Source: Rhodoplanes azumiensis (lineage in GTDB: Bacteria > Pseudomonadota > Alphaproteobacteria > Rhizobiales > Xanthobacteraceae). Taken from it: a stretch of DNA of 64,000 nt. Positions 50,508 through 59,225 of the stretch are shown piece after piece. Every line of letters starts with the position of its first letter. The first letter of the stretch is position 1. The stretch covers positions 62,001 through 126,000 of the forward strand of contig NZ_JBHUIW010000011.1 of NCBI RefSeq assembly GCF_042682915.1, written 5' to 3'. The position numbers and the translations under genes are program-made. Below the pieces are notes generated by a model. That model was not told the origin of the DNA, ran no database searches, and saw nothing but the letters and a program-made list of their open reading frames with translations.

Positions 50508-51536
50508 ATGGCTTCACGGCGCCAATTCTTGAAACTCACGAGCGGTGCGCTCGTCGTCGCTGCGTCCGCCACCACGGTGTCGGCCCAATCGCCCAAGTAC
50601 ACGGCCAAGATCGCGCATCTCGAAGCCCCGACCCAGCCGCGTCATCGCGGGTTGGAAAAGGTGGCCGAGCTCGTCAAGGCGCGCACCAACGGCGAGGTCG
50701 AGTTCAAGCTGTTCCCGGCCTCCCAGCTGGGCAATGCGCGCCAGATGGTCGAGGGAACGCAGTTCGGCTCGATCGAATGCACGGTCATGCCGGCCGCCTT
50801 CCTGGGCGGCTTCAATCCGGTGGTGTCGGTGTTCGACATCCCGTTCCTGCTGCCCGCCGACGTCGCCAAGGCGAACGCGCTGCGCACCGGCCCGTTCGGC
50901 CAGTACGTCCTCGACACCTTCACGAATCGCGGGTTCGTCGCCATCGCGCTGTGGCCGAACGGCCGCAAGAGCCTGACGTCGAACAAGCCGATCAACTCGA
51001 CGCAGGCCTTCAAGGGACAGAAGTTCCGCGTGATGGACTCGCGTATCCTGATCGAGCAGTTCGGCGCGGTGGGCGCGAGCGCCATCGCGATCCCGTTCGG
51101 CGAGCTCTACACGGCCCTTCAGACCGGCGTGGTGGACGGCGAGGAGAACCCGCTCGACACGATCTCCACCATGAAGTTCCACGAGGTCCAGAAGTATCTC
51201 GTGGTGTCGGATCACGGCGCCATGGAGGACTTCGTGCTGTTCAATCCGACCTGGTGGAAGTCGCTGCCGGAGGGGCATCGCAAGATCATCACCGACACCT
51301 TCATCGAGGTCCGCCCCGAGGTGGAGAAGATGAAGGCCGATGCGAAGATCGCCGCCCTGGAGATCATCAGGAATGCCGGCAAGACCGAGATCAGCGACCT
51401 GAGCGAGGCCGACCGCAAGGCCTGGGAGGCGGCGATGGTGCCGAAGTCGGAGGCCGCCTTCATCGCGCGCGCCGGCGCGGAAGGCCAGAAGGCGATCGAG
51501 CTGTACAAGGCCGAGATGAAGAAGCTCGGCGGCTGA
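50508..51536 (+). CDS. dctP: TRAP transporter substrate-binding protein (DctP family)
   Basis: A 342-residue periplasmic binding protein. The N terminus MASRRQFLKLTSGALVVAAS is a twin-arginine signal. Family segments are FKLFPASQLGNARQMVEGTQFGSIE, then QKFRVMDSRILIEQFGAVGASAIAIPFGELYTALQTGVVDGEENP, where the Arg (in FRVMDSR) normally binds the ligand carboxylate. The C-terminal SEADRKAWEAA is typical. It is first in the operon and has GAGAGAG before the ATG. The ligand is an organic acid of unknown type. Confidence 0.92.
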   Translation: MASRRQFLKLTSGALVVAASATTVSAQSPKYTAKIAHLEAPTQPRHRGLEKVAELVKARTNGEVEFKLFPASQLGNARQMVEGTQFGSIECTVMPAAFLGGFNPVVSVFDIPFLLPADVAKANALRTGPFGQYVLDTFTNRGFVAIALWPNGRKSLTSNKPINSTQAFKGQKFRVMDSRILIEQFGAVGASAIAIPFGELYTALQTGVVDGEENPLDTISTMKFHEVQKYLVVSDHGAMEDFVLFNPTWWKSLPEGHRKIITDTFIEVRPEVEKMKADAKIAALEIIRNAGKTEISDLSEADRKAWEAAMVPKSEAAFIARAGAEGQKAIELYKAEMKKLGG

Positions 51537-51634
51537 CCGGCGAGCGACGCGTCCGGCCCGGCGTCGGGCGCGTCGCGACCGTTCCGACAGTGCGCGGACA
51601 TGACCGCCCCGAAGAGACGGTGAAGTAGACCAGC

Positions 51635-52144
51635 ATGTTCGCTCGTGCACTGGATGCGATCCGCATCGTGGAGAAAACGTTCGTCGCGATCGTCCTGATC
51701 GCGATGTCGTTCCTGTATTTCGTCAATGTCATGGTCCGATACTTCAGCGCGGAGCTCGCCACCGAGCTGGCCTGGATCGACGAGGCGACGCTGTTCGGGC
51801 TCGCGTGGCTGGTCTTCGTCGGTCTGGGGCTGGCGCTGGAGCGGCGCCGGCACATCGCCATGACCGTGCTGATCGACCAGCTGCGGGGCTCGGTCGCCCG
51901 CCTGGTGCGGATCGCGATCAATCTGACGGGCCTCGTCTTCTGCCTGATCTTCACCAAGTTCAGCTTCGACCTCGCGGCGTTCATCTATCGGAGCGGGCAG
52001 ATCAGTCCGACTCTCGGCACCACGATGCTGTGGCTCTATGCTCCGCTGCCGGTCGGGTTCGCGCTCCTGTCGCTGCGCTACCTGCTCGAACTCGCCGGCC
52101 TCCAGAGCCGCTTCCTGATTCGCGACGTGTTGCAGGATCACTGA
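51635..52144 (+). CDS. dctQ: TRAP transporter small permease (DctQ family)
   Basis: A 169-residue membrane protein with four helices, as expected for the small TRAP permease. Helix 1 is VAIVLIAMSFLYFVNVMVRYF; then LAWIDEATLFGLAWLVFVGLGLALERRRHIAM is the family hallmark. The last helix is TTMLWLYAPLPVGFALLSLRYLLEL. It lies 98 bases after dctP and 11 before dctM, which suggests coupled translation. Confidence 0.9.
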   Translation: MFARALDAIRIVEKTFVAIVLIAMSFLYFVNVMVRYFSAELATELAWIDEATLFGLAWLVFVGLGLALERRRHIAMTVLIDQLRGSVARLVRIAINLTGLVFCLIFTKFSFDLAAFIYRSGQISPTLGTTMLWLYAPLPVGFALLSLRYLLELAGLQSRFLIRDVLQDH

Positions 52145-52155
52145 GGTAAGCGCTC

Positions 52156-53436
52156 GTGACCGTCATCCTTCTCTGCGCCGTCGCGGTGATCCTTCTCGTG
52201 CTCGGCTTCGAGATGTTCCTCGTCATGGGGGTGCCGACCCTGCTGGCGTGGCTTCTCCTGTTCCCGTCGATCCCGCCGGTCGCGCTGGCGCAGAAGCTCC
52301 TCGGCGGCGTGAACGTCTCCACCCTGCTCGCGATCCCGTTCTTCATCTTCGCCGCCGACATCATGGCACGCGGCACGATCGCGAAGCGCCTCACCGATCT
52401 GGTCAAGACCAATCTCGGCCATGTCCGCGGGGGCATCGGGCACACGACGGTCGTCTCCTGCATGGGGTTCGGCGCCATCTGCGGCTCGGCGCCCGCGACC
52501 GTGGCGGCGCTCGGTCGGCTGTTGCATCCGGAGCTTCTGAAGGCCCGCTATTCGGAGACGTTCTCGCTCGCCCTGATCGCCTCGAGCGCGGAATGTGCCC
52601 TGCTCATTCCCCCGAGCATCACGCTCATCATCTACGGCTGGTTGACCGGAACGTCGATCGCCGATCTGTTCGCCGGGGGATTGGCGGTCGGCGTCGCGCT
52701 CGGCGTCGCGTTCATGATCTACGTTCAGATCGTCACGTGGCGAACCGGGGCCGGCCTGTTCCCGCGGGCGACGCGCCGCGAGCGCATGCTCGCCTTCCGC
52801 GACGGGATCGTCGCGCTGGGCATGCCGTTCATCATCCTCGGCGGCATCTACGGCGGGATCTTCACGGCGACCGAAGCCGCGGCCGTCGCCGTCGCCTATG
52901 CGCTGCTCATCGAGATGGTCGTCTACCGGTCGATCGGCTTCAAGGCCCTCATGGAGATCGCCGAGGGCTCGGCCATCACGGTGGCCGTCATCTTCATCCT
53001 GCTGGCGACCGGGTCGATGCTGTCGTTCCTCATCACGCTGGCGCAGGTGCCCGCCTTCTTCACGCAGCTGTTCGCGGCGTGGAACGTCGACTGGATCGCC
53101 TTCCTGCTGATCGTCAACGTCGTGCTGCTCGTCGCCGGCATGTTCATCGATCCCAATTCCATTCTGCTGGTTCTCGTGCCGACCTTCTATCCGGTCGCGA
53201 CGTCGCTCGGCATCGACCCGGTCCATTTCGGCCTCGTCGTCTGCCTCAACATCTGCATCGGAATGATAACCCCGCCGTTCGGGCTCGACCTGTTCGTCGC
53301 GTCGTCCACGTTGCGTCGGCCCGTGGAGCTGATCATCCGCGGCATCTGGCCGTTCATCGCCGTCAATATTCTGGTGTTGATGCTCATCACCTATGTTCCC
53401 CAGATTTCGACGGGAATTCTGTCGATCGTCCGCTGA
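52156..53436 (+). CDS. dctM: TRAP transporter large permease (DctM family)
   Basis: A 426-residue membrane protein with about 12 helices. Characteristic segments are FEMFLVMGVPTLLAW, PFFIFAADIMARGTIAKRLTDLV, MGFGAICGSAPATVAALGRLL and ECALLIPPSITLIIYGWLTGTSIADLFAGG, followed by the ion-binding NPNS-like FIDPNSILLVLVPTFYPV and FGLVVCLNICIGMITPPFGLDLFV. The start is GTG at 52156 with GAGGT upstream. It completes the P-Q-M set; the substrate remains unknown. Confidence 0.93.
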   Translation: MTVILLCAVAVILLVLGFEMFLVMGVPTLLAWLLLFPSIPPVALAQKLLGGVNVSTLLAIPFFIFAADIMARGTIAKRLTDLVKTNLGHVRGGIGHTTVVSCMGFGAICGSAPATVAALGRLLHPELLKARYSETFSLALIASSAECALLIPPSITLIIYGWLTGTSIADLFAGGLAVGVALGVAFMIYVQIVTWRTGAGLFPRATRRERMLAFRDGIVALGMPFIILGGIYGGIFTATEAAAVAVAYALLIEMVVYRSIGFKALMEIAEGSAITVAVIFILLATGSMLSFLITLAQVPAFFTQLFAAWNVDWIAFLLIVNVVLLVAGMFIDPNSILLVLVPTFYPVATSLGIDPVHFGLVVCLNICIGMITPPFGLDLFVASSTLRRPVELIIRGIWPFIAVNILVLMLITYVPQISTGILSIVR

Positions 53437-53523
53437 GGCTCACCACCGTCATCCTTGTCGAACGAGACGACCCGATCCCGGACACCAGCCGCCGCCGCAT
53501 CGCGGCGGATCGCGGGGAGAACG

Positions 53524-54411
53524 ATGTCCGACCACCTGGCCGAGATCGGCCGACGGCTGCGCGCCTATCGACTCGGCAAGAACCTCACGGTGAGCAGCAT
53601 CGCCGAGGCGATCGGAGTGTCGCGGGCCGCCGTCTACCGGCTGGAGCGGGGCGAGCTCGTGAAGATCGAGACGCTGGAGAAGATCTCCGAGCTCCTGGAG
53701 ACGTCGCTGCCGTCGCTGATGGGGGTGGGCGTCGAGTACTACGCCAATGCCGTGTCGTTCTTCGAGCGCATGCGCCAGCTCGAGGAGACCGCCGTCCACG
53801 TGCTCGGCAACTTCTCGCCGTTCTCGTTCCTGCTCCAGTCGAACGAGTACATGGAGCATCTGCGCACGATGCTGCTCGAGGCGATCCCCGAGAGCCATCG
53901 CGAGCCGGCGGCGGCGCGCGCCGAGGTCGACGCCGTTCTGGCGATCCTCCATGCCCGGCGGCGGGGCGCCGAGACCCGGCGCATCCCGGTGCTCAGCATC
54001 GTCTCGGCGCCGGACATCGAGCGCTTCCTGCGCTCCGGCCTGGTCGGCCGCTTCGATCTCCCGGACAGGGTGGTGCGCGAGCGTCGCGCGCTCGCCGCCC
54101 GCGAGATCGAGCGCTTCGCCGGCCTGCTCGAGCACCCGCCGATCGGCGTCCAGATCGGCGTCATCGAGGACCAGGCGCCGTTCCAGACCTTCCAGGTGTT
54201 CGAGGCGGCCGACACGGCCGCCGTCACGCTCAGCCCCTACCGGCTCGGCGACCACCCGAACATCACGTCCGGCATCGCCATGGCGACCGCGACCCCGGAG
54301 GCGGTGCGGCTGTTCAAGACCATCATCACCGAGCAATGGGGCCGCGCCCGGAAGGGCGAGGCCGGCGCCCGCGTGCTGCGCACCGTGCTGGCCCGCGCGG
54401 CGGGGGGATGA
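53524..54411 (+). CDS. XRE-family helix-turn-helix regulator
   Basis: A 295-residue regulator. The N-terminal HTH_3 domain (residues 5-60) reads RLRAYRLGKNLTVSSIAEAIGVSRAAVYRLERGELVKIETLEKIS. The rest (about 75-290) is a larger domain I cannot name, with IPVLSIVSAPDIERFLRSG, ERFAGLLEHPPIGVQIGVIED and NITSGIAMATATPEAVRLFKTI, which may bind a ligand. The ATG at 53524 has GGGGAGA upstream. It lies 87 bases after dctM on the same strand and probably controls the TRAP operon. Confidence 0.85.
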   Translation: MSDHLAEIGRRLRAYRLGKNLTVSSIAEAIGVSRAAVYRLERGELVKIETLEKISELLETSLPSLMGVGVEYYANAVSFFERMRQLEETAVHVLGNFSPFSFLLQSNEYMEHLRTMLLEAIPESHREPAAARAEVDAVLAILHARRRGAETRRIPVLSIVSAPDIERFLRSGLVGRFDLPDRVVRERRALAAREIERFAGLLEHPPIGVQIGVIEDQAPFQTFQVFEAADTAAVTLSPYRLGDHPNITSGIAMATATPEAVRLFKTIITEQWGRARKGEAGARVLRTVLARAAGG

Positions 54412-54423
54412 AGACCTCGGCGC

Positions 54424-55473
54424 CTATGCCACCACGCGGATCGCCGCCGGCCCCTCCTCGACATGGCCGATGCGGCTCGCGGCCGGGTAGCCGGCCTCGA
54501 CGATGGTGCGCAGGAGCGCGTCGGTGCGCTGCGGGGCGCAGGCGACCAGCAGGCCGCCGGAGGTCTGCGGGTCGGTGAGCAGGTGGCGACGCCAGTCGGG
54601 CAGCCCCTCGGGGAGCGACACGGCCGTCCCGTAGCTCGACCAGTTGCGATGCGAGGCCCCGGTGACGCAGCCGGCCTGCGCCAGCGCGGCGGCGTGTGCG
54701 AGGAGCGGCACCGCCTGCAGCGAGGTCGTCAGCGTCACGCCGGCGCCGCGCGCCATCTCCATCCCGTGGCCGAGCAGGCCGAAGCCGGTGACGTCGGTGA
54801 CGGCATGCACGGCCGGGTCGCGGGCCAGATCCGCGCCGATGCGGTTGAGGAGCGTCGTCGAGGCGATCATCTCGTCATAGGCGCCGGCGGGCAGCACGCC
54901 CTTCTTGATCGCCGAGGCGTAGACGCCGACGCCGAGCGCCTTGGTGAGGATCAGGTCGTCGCCCGGCTGGGCATCGGCGTTGCGGCGGACCTGCTCGGGC
55001 CGGCAGGTGCCGATCACGGCGAGCCCGTAGATCGGCTCCGGCGAATCGATCGAGTGGCCGCCGGCGACCGGAATGCCGGCCTCGGCGCACACGCTGGCGC
55101 CGCCTTTGAGGATCTCGCGGATCGTCTCGGGCGGCATCTTGTCGATCGGCATGCCGAGGATGGCGAGCGCCATGATCGGCCTGCCGCCCATCGCATAGAC
55201 GTCCGAGATCGCGTTGGTCGCGGCGATGCGGCCGAAGTCGCGCGGGTCGTCGACCATCGGCATGAAAAAGTCCGTGGTGGCGATCACGCAGGTGGTCTCG
55301 TCGATCTGCCAGACGGCGGCGTCGTCGCCCGTCTCGGTGCCGACCAGGAGCTGCTTGAACGGTGCAGCGGCCGGCTGCTCGGCGAGGAGCTGCTGCAGCA
55401 CCGAGGGGGCGAGCTTGCAACCGCAGCCGCCGCCATGGGCGAGGCTGGTGAGGCGGAGATCGTGCGCGTTCAT
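54424..55473 (-). CDS. selD: Selenide, water dikinase
   Basis: A 349-residue enzyme that makes selenophosphate from selenide and ATP. The active-site loop LAHGGGCGCKLAP has Cys17, Cys19 and Lys20; here the catalytic position is Cys, not selenocysteine. Further hallmarks are ATTDFFMPMVDDPRDFGRIAATNAISDVYAMGG, VAGGHSIDSPEPIYGLAVIG, TDVTGFGLLGHGMEMARG and LTDPQTSGGLLVAC. Its ATG overlaps the stop of the cysteine desulfurase gene by four bases. Selenophosphate is needed for the selenocysteine of the formate dehydrogenase at 59226. Confidence 0.96.
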   Translation of the reverse strand: MNAHDLRLTSLAHGGGCGCKLAPSVLQQLLAEQPAAAPFKQLLVGTETGDDAAVWQIDETTCVIATTDFFMPMVDDPRDFGRIAATNAISDVYAMGGRPIMALAILGMPIDKMPPETIREILKGGASVCAEAGIPVAGGHSIDSPEPIYGLAVIGTCRPEQVRRNADAQPGDDLILTKALGVGVYASAIKKGVLPAGAYDEMIASTTLLNRIGADLARDPAVHAVTDVTGFGLLGHGMEMARGAGVTLTTSLQAVPLLAHAAALAQAGCVTGASHRNWSSYGTAVSLPEGLPDWRRHLLTDPQTSGGLLVACAPQRTDALLRTIVEAGYPAASRIGHVEEGPAAIRVVA

Positions 55474-56669
55474 GACAAAGCTCCGGAGTGGCGCGGGGCG
55501 GGGACGGCCGTGTCGCGCAGGGTCCGCCAGGCGGCGGCGAGACGATCGGCGGCGGTCGCGACAGCGGCGGTCGTGGTGGCGCGCCCGAGCGACAGGCGCA
55601 CGGCGCCGAGGGCCGTGTCGGGCGCGAGCCCGAGCGCGAGCAGCACGGCGGACGGCGCCTCGCTGCCGGCGTGGCAGGCCGAGCCGGTCGAGGCGAGCAC
55701 GCCCGGGCAGGCCTCCAGGAGCCGCCGGCCGGAGACGCCGGGGAAGAGCACGTTCAGCGTGTTGGGCAGGCGCGTGTCCGGATCGCCGACCAGGATCAGG
55801 CCTGGCACGGCCGCACGCAGCCGCGCCAGCAGCCCGGCGGCGAGCACGCGACTGCGGGCGGCGTCCTGCTCCAGCCGCGCGGCGGCGATCCGGCAGGCGG
55901 CGCCGAGCCCCACCACGAAGGCGACGTTCTCGGTGCCGGGCCGCCGCCCGTGCTCCTGCCCGGCACCGGCGAGCAGCGGCGGCAGATCGATGCCGCGGCG
56001 GACATAGAGGGCGCCGATGCCCTTCGGCGCGTAGAGCTTGTGGCCCGCGACAGTGAGGAGGTCGACGCCGAGCACATCGACGTCGACCGGCACCTTTCCC
56101 AACGACTGTGCCGCGTCGGCATGCACCCAGACGCCGCGGCCGCGGGCGGCCGGTGCGATCTCCGCGACCGGCTGCAGCGTGCCGATCTCGTTCTGGGCGT
56201 GGATGAGCGTGACCAATGCCGTCGTGTCGTCGATCGACGTGATCACGTCGTCGGCGGTGATGCGGCCGTCGCGACGCGGGGCGACGCGGCGCACGGGGTG
56301 GCCGTGGCGTTCCAAGAGCCGGCAGCACTCCTCGGTGGCCGGATGCTCGAATGCGGTCGTCACGACGCCGGGCCGCCCCTCGCGCGCCGCCGCCGCGCCG
56401 CGGATCGCCATGTTGGAGGATTCGGTGCCGCCGCTGGTGAACACGATCTCGTCCGCCCTCGCGCCGATCAGCGCGGCGACCTCGGCGCGCGCGGTCTCGA
56501 CCGCGGCGCGGGCGCGCCGGCCGGCCGGATGCGACGAGGACGGATTGCCGAACTCCTCGCGCAGGAACGGCAGCATCGCGGCGAGCACGTCGGCGTCGAC
56601 CGGGGTCGTCGCGTTGTGATCGAGATAGACCGGATCGTGCGGGGCGAGATCGGGCGAATGACGGGTCAT
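55470..56669 (-). CDS. Cysteine desulfurase (NifS/IscS-like), probable selenium donor
   Basis: A 399-residue PLP enzyme that removes S (or Se) from cysteine or selenocysteine. VYLDHNATTPVDADVLAAM is the family start. The PLP site has HADAAQSLGK and the Lys in LLTVAGHKLYAPKGIGALYVR near residue 208. The catalytic loop ASTGSACHAGSEAPSAVLLALG near residue 327 carries the Cys. No iscU or suf genes are near. Placement between a TusA-like protein and selD, with 4-base overlaps on both sides, argues for selenium delivery. Confidence 0.9.
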   Translation of the reverse strand: MTRHSPDLAPHDPVYLDHNATTPVDADVLAAMLPFLREEFGNPSSSHPAGRRARAAVETARAEVAALIGARADEIVFTSGGTESSNMAIRGAAAAREGRPGVVTTAFEHPATEECCRLLERHGHPVRRVAPRRDGRITADDVITSIDDTTALVTLIHAQNEIGTLQPVAEIAPAARGRGVWVHADAAQSLGKVPVDVDVLGVDLLTVAGHKLYAPKGIGALYVRRGIDLPPLLAGAGQEHGRRPGTENVAFVVGLGAACRIAAARLEQDAARSRVLAAGLLARLRAAVPGLILVGDPDTRLPNTLNVLFPGVSGRRLLEACPGVLASTGSACHAGSEAPSAVLLALGLAPDTALGAVRLSLGRATTTAAVATAADRLAAAWRTLRDTAVPAPRHSGALS

Positions 56670-56935
56670 GATGCGTCGGTCGATCGGGCTCGGTGCTGCT
56701 TGACGATGCGGAAGACGTAGAGGTCGCCGTCGATCTCCTGGCCGTCGAGCCGGTGGCCGGTCTGGGCGCAGAAATGCGGCACGTCGATCACGGTGAGCGG
56801 ATCCGTGCATTCGAGCACCAGCGTGCCGCCGATCGGCACACGCCGCAGCGCCGTCTTGGCCTTCAGCACCGGCAGCGGGCAGGCGAGCCCGCGCAGGTCC
56901 AGGATTGTGTTGGTGGGGTTCGAGTTTTCTGTCAC
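56666..56935 (-). CDS. TusA-like sulfur/selenium carrier protein
   Basis: An 89-residue SirA/TusA-fold protein. The signature is LDLRGLACPLPVLKAKTALRR, with the CPxP active Cys at residue 19. GGTLVLECTDPLTVIDVPHFCAQTGH follows, as in the family. The start is GTG at 56935; a GTG at 56953 would add six residues. TusA proteins carry persulfide sulfur between enzymes. Here the operon with a cysteine desulfurase and selD suggests that it carries selenium. Confidence 0.88.
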   Translation of the reverse strand: MTENSNPTNTILDLRGLACPLPVLKAKTALRRVPIGGTLVLECTDPLTVIDVPHFCAQTGHRLDGQEIDGDLYVFRIVKQHRARSTDAS

Positions 56936-56957
56936 GGTGTTCGGCAGCGTCACTGCG

Positions 56958-57046
56958 TGGTCATGGCCGGGCTCGTCTCGGCCATCCACGGTCCTTGTGC
57001 CGTTCGGCCGCTCGTCCTGCCCGGGACGAGCCCGGGCAGGACGAGT
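56958..57046. repeat. Palindromic repeat between the transglutaminase and tusA-like genes
   Basis: It opens with GGTCATGGCCGGGCTCGTC. A perfect 15-bp hairpin, CTCGTCCTGCCCGGG/CCCGGGCAGGACGAG with a 5-base loop, spans 57011-57045. It is of the same family as 11836-11928 and could shape the mRNA end of the upstream gene. Confidence 0.65.
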
Positions 57047-57066
57047 CAGAGGGTCACGCGATCGCG

Positions 57067-58173
57067 TCACGCCGCCGTCGTCTCCTTCGCCCTGATCACG
57101 TAGCGGAAGCCGTCGGGGTCGAGACAGTCGAGGCGCTGGCTCGCGGTCTCGGCCTGCGGGTACATCAGGAAGCCGATCTTCGGTCCCCGGGCGCCCGGCA
57201 GCGCGAGGTCGTGCGCGACATTGTAGGCGAGCCAGTTGGTCTCCCACGATCCGAACAGCGCGCGCCGCGCCGCGACCACCTTGGGGTCGTCGATGGCGAG
57301 CTTGGTCGGCGGCTCCTCCAGCACGACCTTGCGCACGTCGGCAGGGTCGACCGGCACCCAGCCGAACGTCTCGAGCCACACCTCGGCGCGGCAATGCTGC
57401 GCCTTGGTGATCACCTCCGAGCCGGCGCCGAGGCTCTTGTAGCCGAACGCCGAAGGGGCGAGCCGGATGCCGTAGAGGTCGCGGGCCGGCAGGCCGGCGG
57501 CGCGGGCGAGCCCGACATAGAGGGCATTGAGATCGGCGCATTTGCCGCCGAGATTGCCGGTCTTCAGCATCGCGGCGATGTCGCCGATGCCGCAGCCGCG
57601 CGTCGCCGGATCCCGGAATGTGTTGTCGACGATCCACTCGTAGATCGCCTTCGCCTTGGCGATGTCGTCGCGCGCGCCGGCCGTGATCTTGTCCGCCGTC
57701 GCCTTGACGATACCGTCGACCGGAATGAGATCGGTGCCCTCGGTGTAGAGCGTGCGCTCGGCCGCCGACAGCGGGGCCGGGCGGGAGGGTGCCGCGAGAT
57801 CGACGGCGCGGTCGCGCGTCGCGACCTTGCTGATCACCTCGACGAACGGCGCCGTCTCGCCCGCCGCCCATTCGACATGGATCATGCCGGCGCCGTACTT
57901 GGGATCGCGCACCAGAGCGGCCTTGCCGTTCGACGTGAAGGTCGTGTCGAGCGAGCGGAACCACGCCTCCTCGTCGACGCTCGGCACCGGAACCCAGGCC
58001 TGGGTGCGGCCTTCGGGCTTCGCGATCTCGAGTCGCGTCGTCACCGCGAAGCTGCGCCAGGCGCCGGGCTTCGGCGCGAACCCGGCAGGCGCGCCCTGAG
58101 CGAGGGCAAACTCGGGCAGGGTCGCGGCGGTCGCCAGGGCGGCGCCGGCCTTCAACACGTCGCGTCGGTGCAT
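57067..58173 (-). CDS. Secreted transglutaminase-like cysteine protease-fold protein
   Basis: A 368-residue protein with a twin-arginine-type signal (MHRRDVLKAGAALATAATLP). The transglutaminase-core domain shows the Cys-His-Asp triad: LGGKCADLNALYVGLARAAGLPAR (Cys near residue 211), HCRAEVWLETFGWVPVDPADVR (His near 260, Asp near 275). The N-terminal part (AVTTRLEIAKPEGRTQAWVPVPS) is the beta domain seen in such bacterial proteins. The start has GGGAGGA upstream. Its 5' end overlaps the stop of the thioredoxin-like gene, so both belong to one operon, but the substrate is unknown. Confidence 0.85.
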   Translation of the reverse strand: MHRRDVLKAGAALATAATLPEFALAQGAPAGFAPKPGAWRSFAVTTRLEIAKPEGRTQAWVPVPSVDEEAWFRSLDTTFTSNGKAALVRDPKYGAGMIHVEWAAGETAPFVEVISKVATRDRAVDLAAPSRPAPLSAAERTLYTEGTDLIPVDGIVKATADKITAGARDDIAKAKAIYEWIVDNTFRDPATRGCGIGDIAAMLKTGNLGGKCADLNALYVGLARAAGLPARDLYGIRLAPSAFGYKSLGAGSEVITKAQHCRAEVWLETFGWVPVDPADVRKVVLEEPPTKLAIDDPKVVAARRALFGSWETNWLAYNVAHDLALPGARGPKIGFLMYPQAETASQRLDCLDPDGFRYVIRAKETTAA

Positions 58174-58730
58174 GCGGGTGTCCTCCCGTCGGGGGTTGTC
58201 GTGGCGAGCGCCACGAGGGGGGCCGTGATGGTCGGGTCGCGCCAGTCGAGGTCGCCTTCGGCGATCAGCCGCGGCGTCGACGTCGCGTCGAGCACGATGG
58301 TGGTCGGCAGCGCCGTGACGCCGAAGGCGCGGGCCACCGCGCGGTCGCGGTCGAGCGCCACCGGGCGTCGCCAGCCGACCTGGTCGGCGAAGCGCGTCAC
58401 CCGGCCGTCGACCTCGCCGACGTCGACGGCAATCGTGATCAGATCGTCGCGGCCGTCGGCGAACGCCGCCAGCAGCGGCAGCTCGGCCCGGCAGGGATCG
58501 CACCACGTGGCGAAGAAATGCAGGACCACGGGGCGCCCGCGCAGGTCGTCGAGCGCGACGCGCCCGCCCGTGGTGGAGTCGAGCGCGATGCCGGCGGGCG
58601 CGGGACCGGTCCATGCGACCAGCCGCGTCTCGCTCTCCGCCGCACGCGCGGGCGCGATCGGATCGGCGCCGGCGGTGCCGACCATGCCGGCCAGACCGAT
58701 GACGAGCCTGAGAAGGGATGCGGCAAACAC
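58152..58730 (-). CDS. TlpA-like periplasmic thioredoxin-fold protein
   Basis: A 192-residue protein from a GTG at 58730. A signal peptide (FAASLLRLVIGLAGMVGTAGA) leads to a thioredoxin fold with LDDLRGRPVVLHFFATWCDPCRAELPLLAAF; the redox pair is CDPC. GVTALPTTIVLDATSTPRLIAEG holds the cis-Pro. This is the TlpA/ResA type, which reduces disulfides in secreted proteins. The frame runs further up to 58916 but that part is Arg-rich. The C terminus has two more Cys (PACTDATC). It overlaps the start of the next gene by 22 bases. Confidence 0.78.
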   Translation of the reverse strand: MFAASLLRLVIGLAGMVGTAGADPIAPARAAESETRLVAWTGPAPAGIALDSTTGGRVALDDLRGRPVVLHFFATWCDPCRAELPLLAAFADGRDDLITIAVDVGEVDGRVTRFADQVGWRRPVALDRDRAVARAFGVTALPTTIVLDATSTPRLIAEGDLDWRDPTITAPLVALATTTPDGRTPACTDATC

Positions 58731-59225
58731 GCGCGGTCTGCTGCGGCGATGCGAGGTGCCGGCCTGCTCGAGACGGTGCCATGCTGCCGACGGCACGCGG
58801 CCGCGATCCGGGGAAGCCGGCCGGCGGTGTCGTGATAAGGACGATGCGCCCCGGAACCCGGGAGCCGTGATCAGGATCACGCCGGCACTCTGCGAGACGC
58901 CCCGCCGCCGCGTCAACGAAATTCAAAGGCCCGTGTCACGGCCCGGCCCGCAGCGGCCGGACGCCGCCTTGTAAAGTCGTCACGACACTCGGCGCTCCGT
59001 CCTTGTGCAGTGCACGTCGATGATGCGTCGCACGCCGAACAATGCCGCGGAGCGAACTCTCGGTTCGATCCGGAAGCGTCGGAATCGCTTTGACTTTCGA
59101 TCGCTTCCAAAATAGCGTTTTCACCGACCACCTGACTCGATGACCCGTCGAAAAAGCTGCGTCCCCCGCGCAGCTTCCAGAACCGTCCCCCGCGGGGGCC
59201 AACGTAACCAGGAGGGTAGCATTCC
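58731..59225. other. Divergent control region of the formate dehydrogenase operon
   Basis: A 495-base gap between the TlpA-like gene and fdh. It contains the FNR/CRP-like palindrome at 58867 and a possible -35 TTGACT (about 59092) with TAGCGT 17 bp later. No protein-like frame was seen. Confidence 0.5.
58867..58880. promoter_or_regulatory. GTGAT-N4-ATCAC palindrome (FNR/CRP-family-like)
   Basis: GTGATCAGGATCAC is a perfect 5+5 inverted repeat with a 4-bp centre, the spacing of FNR/FixK sites, with G/C in place of the outer T/A. It is 346 bases above the fdh start, so a direct role in fdh control is possible but unproven. Confidence 0.35.
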
